DNA from: Gemmatimonadota bacterium
GTDB lineage: Bacteria; Gemmatimonadota; Gemmatimonadetes; Gemmatimonadales; GWC2-71-9
DNA length: 39,205 bases
Direction of reading: 5' to 3'
NCBI GenBank assembly: GCA_025358055.1
Contig: JANYKV010000162.1
Coordinates: 1-39,205, forward strand
In this document: piece after piece, positions 36,330 to 39,205 of the stretch
How the letters are laid out: every line of letters begins with the position of its first letter
Numbering within the stretch: the stretch's first letter is position 1
Made by a program: the position numbers and the translations under genes
The notes under the pieces: generated by a model
Databases searched by the model: none
What the model saw: the letters and a program-made list of their open reading frames with translations, nothing else
Told to the model about the DNA's origin: nothing

Positions 36330-36785
36330 ATGGCCGAGACAATTCCGATTGGCGCCGACCACGCTGGGTTCGAAATGAAGAACCGGCTCGTGGAGGAGTT
36401 GAAATCGATGGGATACGCCCCGGAGGACGTCGGGGCGTATTCTGCCGAGTCCACTGACTATGCCGACTTCGGCCACATTGTCGCGGACAAGGTCTCGCGG
36501 GGTGAGGCGAAACGAGGCATCTTGCTTTGCGGGACGGGCCTCGGGATGGCCTATGCCGCTAATCGACATCATGGGGTTCGGGCCGCCGTGGCGTGGGAAC
36601 CCGATATCGCTCGGCTGGCTCGGGAGCACAATGATGCGAATGTGCTCGTGTTACCGTCGCGGTTCGTGAACACCGAAGAAGGGGTGCAAATCATGAAAAC
36701 GTGGCTCTCGACCGGGTTTGAGGGCGGCCGCCATGCGCGTCGTATCGCGAAGATTGAAACCGACAGTGGGAGCAATCCACGATGA
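36330..36785 (+). CDS. rpiB: Ribose-5-phosphate isomerase B
   Basis: The 151-residue RpiB/LacAB-type enzyme interconverts ribose 5-phosphate and ribulose 5-phosphate. [10 protein letters not shown] at the N-terminus, the catalytic Cys67 in [15 protein letters not shown] and [15 protein letters not shown] are family landmarks. The start ATG 36330 follows a TATATT box closely and there is no ribosome-binding site. Its stop overlaps glyA by 4 nt (ATGA). Confidence 0.95.
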   Translation: MAETIPIGADHAGFEMKNRLVEELKSMGYAPEDVGAYSAESTDYADFGHIVADKVSRGEAKRGILLCGTGLGMAYAANRHHGVRAAVAWEPDIARLAREHNDANVLVLPSRFVNTEEGVQIMKTWLSTGFEGGRHARRIAKIETDSGSNPR

Positions 36786-38050
36786 GTTCGGCTCTCTCGG
36801 CTTCCCTTTGGGAAGTCGACCCCGCCGTCGCCTCCTTGGTCGACCGGGAGCTGCACCGTCAGCGCACGGGACTCGAGCTGATCGCAAGCGAGAATTTTGC
36901 CTCGCGAGCGGTTATCGATGCGTTGGGCACCCCCCTCACGAACAAGTATGCGGAGGGGTACCCCGGGAAGCGGTACTACGGTGGTTGCGAAGTCGTGGAC
37001 GAGGTCGAGCGCCTCGCGATCGAGCGAGCCAAGCAACTGTTTGGGGCCGAGCACGCGAACGTGCAACCGCACGCCGGAGCTCAGGCCAATTTCGCCGCCT
37101 TCATGGCGGTGCTGCCGCCGGGCGAAGTCCTCCTCGGAATGTCGCTACCTCACGGCGGTCATCTTTCCCACGGCTCCTCGGTAAACCACAGCGGCACGAT
37201 CTGGAAAGCCTCGCACTACGGCGTAACGCCGAGCACGGGTTTGATCGATTATGACCAGGTCCGCGACCAAGCGCGCGAGGTGCGGCCGAAAATGATCGTG
37301 GCCGGCGGTAGCGCGTACTCCCGGATCATCGACTTCGCCACCTTCCGGAGCATCGCCGACGAGGTCGGAGCCGTTTTGTTGATCGATATGGCCCACTTCG
37401 CCGGACTCGTGGCGGGGGAGGTCTACCCATCTCCCGTTCCCCACGCTCAGATCGTCACCACGACGACTCACAAAACCCTCCGAGGCCCGCGGGGTGGACT
37501 CATTCTCTGCACCGCCGATTTGGCCAAACAAATCGATCGTTCAGTCTTTCCCGGCACCCAGGGCGGCCCCCTGGAACACGCAATCGCCGCAAAGGCGGTG
37601 GCGTTCGGCGAGGCGATGACGGACTCCTTCAAGGCCTACAGCCGCGCGGTCGTCGCGAACGCGCGCGCGTTGGCGGCCGCGCTGATGGAGCTGGGCTTCG
37701 AGATCGTTTCCGGCGGCACCGATTCGCACCTGATGCTCGTCGATCTCCGCCCCAAGAACTACACCGGTAAAGCGGCCGAAGCCGTCCTGGGGCGGGCTGG
37801 GATCACGGTGAATAAGAACTCGATTCCCGATGATCCGCAGTCGCCGTTCGTCACCAGCGGCATTCGGTTGGGTACCGCCGCCCTCACCACCCGAGGGATG
37901 GGCGGAGCCGAAATGGAGCACATTGCCCAGCTCATCGAGTCGGCATTGGCAGATGCGACGGATGACTCATTGGCCCGGATTCGGGCGACGGTCGAAGACC
38001 TTTGCGCCTCGTTTCCCCTGTACGAGCCGGCCACCGTGGCTGTTCCCTGA
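36782..38050 (+). CDS. glyA: Serine hydroxymethyltransferase
   Basis: The 422-residue PLP enzyme converts serine and THF to glycine and 5,10-methylene-THF, the one-carbon source for PurN/PurH and thymidylate. The PLP lysine is Lys231 in [37 protein letters not shown] and the [10 protein letters not shown] strand are all present. The length is typical. It is translationally coupled to rpiB. Confidence 0.97.
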   Translation: MSSALSASLWEVDPAVASLVDRELHRQRTGLELIASENFASRAVIDALGTPLTNKYAEGYPGKRYYGGCEVVDEVERLAIERAKQLFGAEHANVQPHAGAQANFAAFMAVLPPGEVLLGMSLPHGGHLSHGSSVNHSGTIWKASHYGVTPSTGLIDYDQVRDQAREVRPKMIVAGGSAYSRIIDFATFRSIADEVGAVLLIDMAHFAGLVAGEVYPSPVPHAQIVTTTTHKTLRGPRGGLILCTADLAKQIDRSVFPGTQGGPLEHAIAAKAVAFGEAMTDSFKAYSRAVVANARALAAALMELGFEIVSGGTDSHLMLVDLRPKNYTGKAAEAVLGRAGITVNKNSIPDDPQSPFVTSGIRLGTAALTTRGMGGAEMEHIAQLIESALADATDDSLARIRATVEDLCASFPLYEPATVAVP

Positions 38051-38067
38051 ACCCGCCGCCGCCACCC

Positions 38068-38466
38068 ATGCACGAACTCCAGTTCGCCGACGATGTGCTC
38101 ACGAAGATCCGGGCTCGGGGCGGGCACTATCATGAGCGGGCCTACCTGTTCGTGCTGGCGGGAATCGAATATCTCCAAACGAAGCTACCGGTCCGGCGGC
38201 ACGTCTCCGGCAATGAGCTGGCCCATGTGTGCCGGGAATTTGCCATGGAGCAATTTGGGCTCATGGCTCCGGACGTGTGGGCGAGTTGGGGCCTGACGAA
38301 AACCCAGGATATTGGACGCATCGTTTATACGTTGGTGGAGATTGGTCTCTTGATCACTCAACCAGGCGATCGGGAAGAGGATTTCGCTGACGCATATGAT
38401 TTCACTGAGGCATTCCGGGACGGATATGTCTGGCATGGTATCCCCACGAAGTCGACGGGGGAGTGA
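38068..38466 (+). CDS. Minf_1886 family protein
   Basis: The 132-residue soluble protein starts at ATG 38068; an in-frame extension to 38002 is a shadow of glyA. The conserved HERAYLFVLAGIEYLQ, RRHVSGNEL, EFAMEQFGLMAPDVWASWGL and REEDFADAYDFTEAF regions fit the Minf_1886 family, a short alpha-helical protein of unknown function found in Planctomycetes, Verrucomicrobia and Gemmatimonadota. It is 17 nt after glyA. Confidence 0.88.
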   Translation: MHELQFADDVLTKIRARGGHYHERAYLFVLAGIEYLQTKLPVRRHVSGNELAHVCREFAMEQFGLMAPDVWASWGLTKTQDIGRIVYTLVEIGLLITQPGDREEDFADAYDFTEAFRDGYVWHGIPTKSTGE

Positions 38467-38486
38467 CGGGAAGGCGGAGGATGACG

Positions 38487-38681
38487 ATGGAACACATAGA
38501 CTTTCCTAAGTGTCAGAAGTGTACGAGCGGAGTGCTCATCCCGCTTTCCGATTACGGACGAGAAGGCGCCCCTATCATGTACAAGGCATGGGTCTGCACC
38601 AATCCGGAGTGCGGATTCAACCTGCGGATCGACAACGGCGAGATCTCTCTCGGACGCGTGATCGGCCAGTCCTACAAGTGA
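38487..38681 (+). CDS. Small zinc-ribbon protein
   Basis: The 64-residue protein starts at ATG 38487, with GGAGG at 38476-38480 six bases upstream; the earlier in-frame ATG 38481 abuts that GGAGG and is less likely. Two Cys pairs, CQKC (about residues 9-12) and CTNPEC (about 40-45), form a zinc ribbon. No catalytic motif. It sits 20 nt after the Minf_1886 gene and precedes nnrE; function unknown. Confidence 0.8.
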   Translation: MEHIDFPKCQKCTSGVLIPLSDYGREGAPIMYKAWVCTNPECGFNLRIDNGEISLGRVIGQSYK

Positions 38682-38723
38682 GAGGTGGCGAGGATCGAAT
38701 TACTCCTCGCTCCTCACTCATCC

Positions 38724-39205
38724 ATGCCCCCCCTCCCCGTTCTGACACCCGAGCAATCCGCGGAATGGGACCGTCTCGCCAAGGGCGACGGCATAGCCGT
38801 GGCCACACTTATGGACGCGGCAGGCCGGGGTGTCGCCTCCGTGTTGGCCGCTCGGTACGCAACCCGGCTTCGCCAAGGCGTATTGATCGCGTGCGGGCCC
38901 GGGAACAATGGTGGAGATGGATGGGTCATTGCGCGGGCACTCCATGCGGCTGGTGTGCCGATCTGGGTCGCGCCTCTCGCCACCGGGGGGCAATCGCCCC
39001 TCGCCGCCGAGGCGGCTCGGCTCGCCCGGGCCGACGGGGTGCGGGAGGTTGCACCTGACGGTCCCTGGCCCACGGTGGCGCTTCTCGTCGACGCCATTCT
39101 CGGGACCGGCGCCCGGGGGGCACCACGTCCCCCAGCCGCGGCTCTTATCGACCGGTTGAACGATTTGCAGCTGCCCGTCGTGGCCGTGGACGGCCCGACC
39201 GGCAT
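38724..39205 (+). CDS. nnrE: NAD(P)H-hydrate epimerase (YjeF N-terminal domain), 3' truncated by the window
   Basis: About 160 residues are seen, running off the end. NnrE epimerises the R and S forms of hydrated NAD(P)H; many bacteria fuse it to the NnrD dehydratase, which would lie beyond the window. The signature GPGNNGGDGWVIARAL (about residues 52-67), DAILGTGARG and the terminal VAVDGPTG are visible. ATG 38724 is used; LTPEQSAEWDRLA is the usual start helix. It is 42 nt after the zinc-ribbon gene. Confidence 0.92.
   Translation, partial: MPPLPVLTPEQSAEWDRLAKGDGIAVATLMDAAGRGVASVLAARYATRLRQGVLIACGPGNNGGDGWVIARALHAAGVPIWVAPLATGGQSPLAAEAARLARADGVREVAPDGPWPTVALLVDAILGTGARGAPRPPAAALIDRLNDLQLPVVAVDGPTG

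Overview
The window reads as a chromosomal segment of a GC-rich, diderm bacterium. The best guess is a Gemmatimonadota or closely related lineage, inferred from gene content rather than from a marker gene. Pointers are a MacB-like duplicated-permease protein with no ATPase beside it, a DUF2723 membrane protein, a Big_5-type lipoprotein with Lys/Ser/Asp-rich repeats, a Minf_1886 family protein, several lipobox lipoproteins and a heptose-bisphosphate phosphatase (LPS core). There is no phage, insertion sequence, integrase or CRISPR array; most of the window is housekeeping DNA with accessory islands.

Layout. 1-1971 (+): the end of an aminotransferase gene, then a TonB-N-terminus-like proline-rich protein and an unknown protein, all overlapping. 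2201-4981 (+): a GNAT acetyltransferase, a DinB-fold protein and an erythromycin-esterase-like hydrolase. 5179-6797 (-): gltX behind tRNA-Ser(GCU). 7228-13146: an envelope/secreted island with a six-repeat Ig-like lipoprotein carrying an uncharacterised C-terminal domain, a small HExxHH lipoprotein, a class C beta-lactamase-fold serine hydrolase and an anchored protein with a possible metal site. 13333-14022 (+): a methyltransferase, convergent with tRNA-Ser(UGA).

14024-27135 (-) is one co-directional block read from high to low coordinates: BON protein, valS, Big_5 lipoprotein, selA, gmhB, purN, purH, DUF2723 protein, orphan permease, tRNA-Ser(UGA). Many of its genes overlap by 4-16 nt, so translation is probably coupled. 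27205-29273 (+): a 49-residue membrane peptide gene overlapping thrS. 29488-31791 (+): a subtilisin-like lipoprotein with a duplicated two-domain C-terminal module, then a strong hairpin terminator. 31864-33171 (+): an APC amino-acid permease. 33268-36187 (+): thiolase, CPBP membrane protease, 3-hydroxybutyryl-CoA dehydrogenase. 36330-39205 (+): rpiB, glyA, a Minf_1886 protein, a zinc-ribbon protein and the start of nnrE (cut by the window end).

How the genes work together: the housekeeping genes cover aminoacyl-tRNA synthesis (Glu, Val, Thr, and the Sec-tRNA step SelA), late purine synthesis (PurN, PurH) together with one-carbon supply (GlyA), pentose phosphate metabolism (RpiB), acetoacetyl-CoA/3-hydroxybutyryl-CoA metabolism, and repair of damaged NAD(P)H (NnrE). 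The less described items are the Ig-array lipoprotein C-terminal domain, the HExxHH lipoprotein, the WHxH/Cys/Cys/His anchored protein, the peptide coupled to thrS, the membrane protease inside the thiolase operon, and an 8-bp-period repeat family found just after two stop codons. I did not find a clearly new multi-gene system; these are leads.
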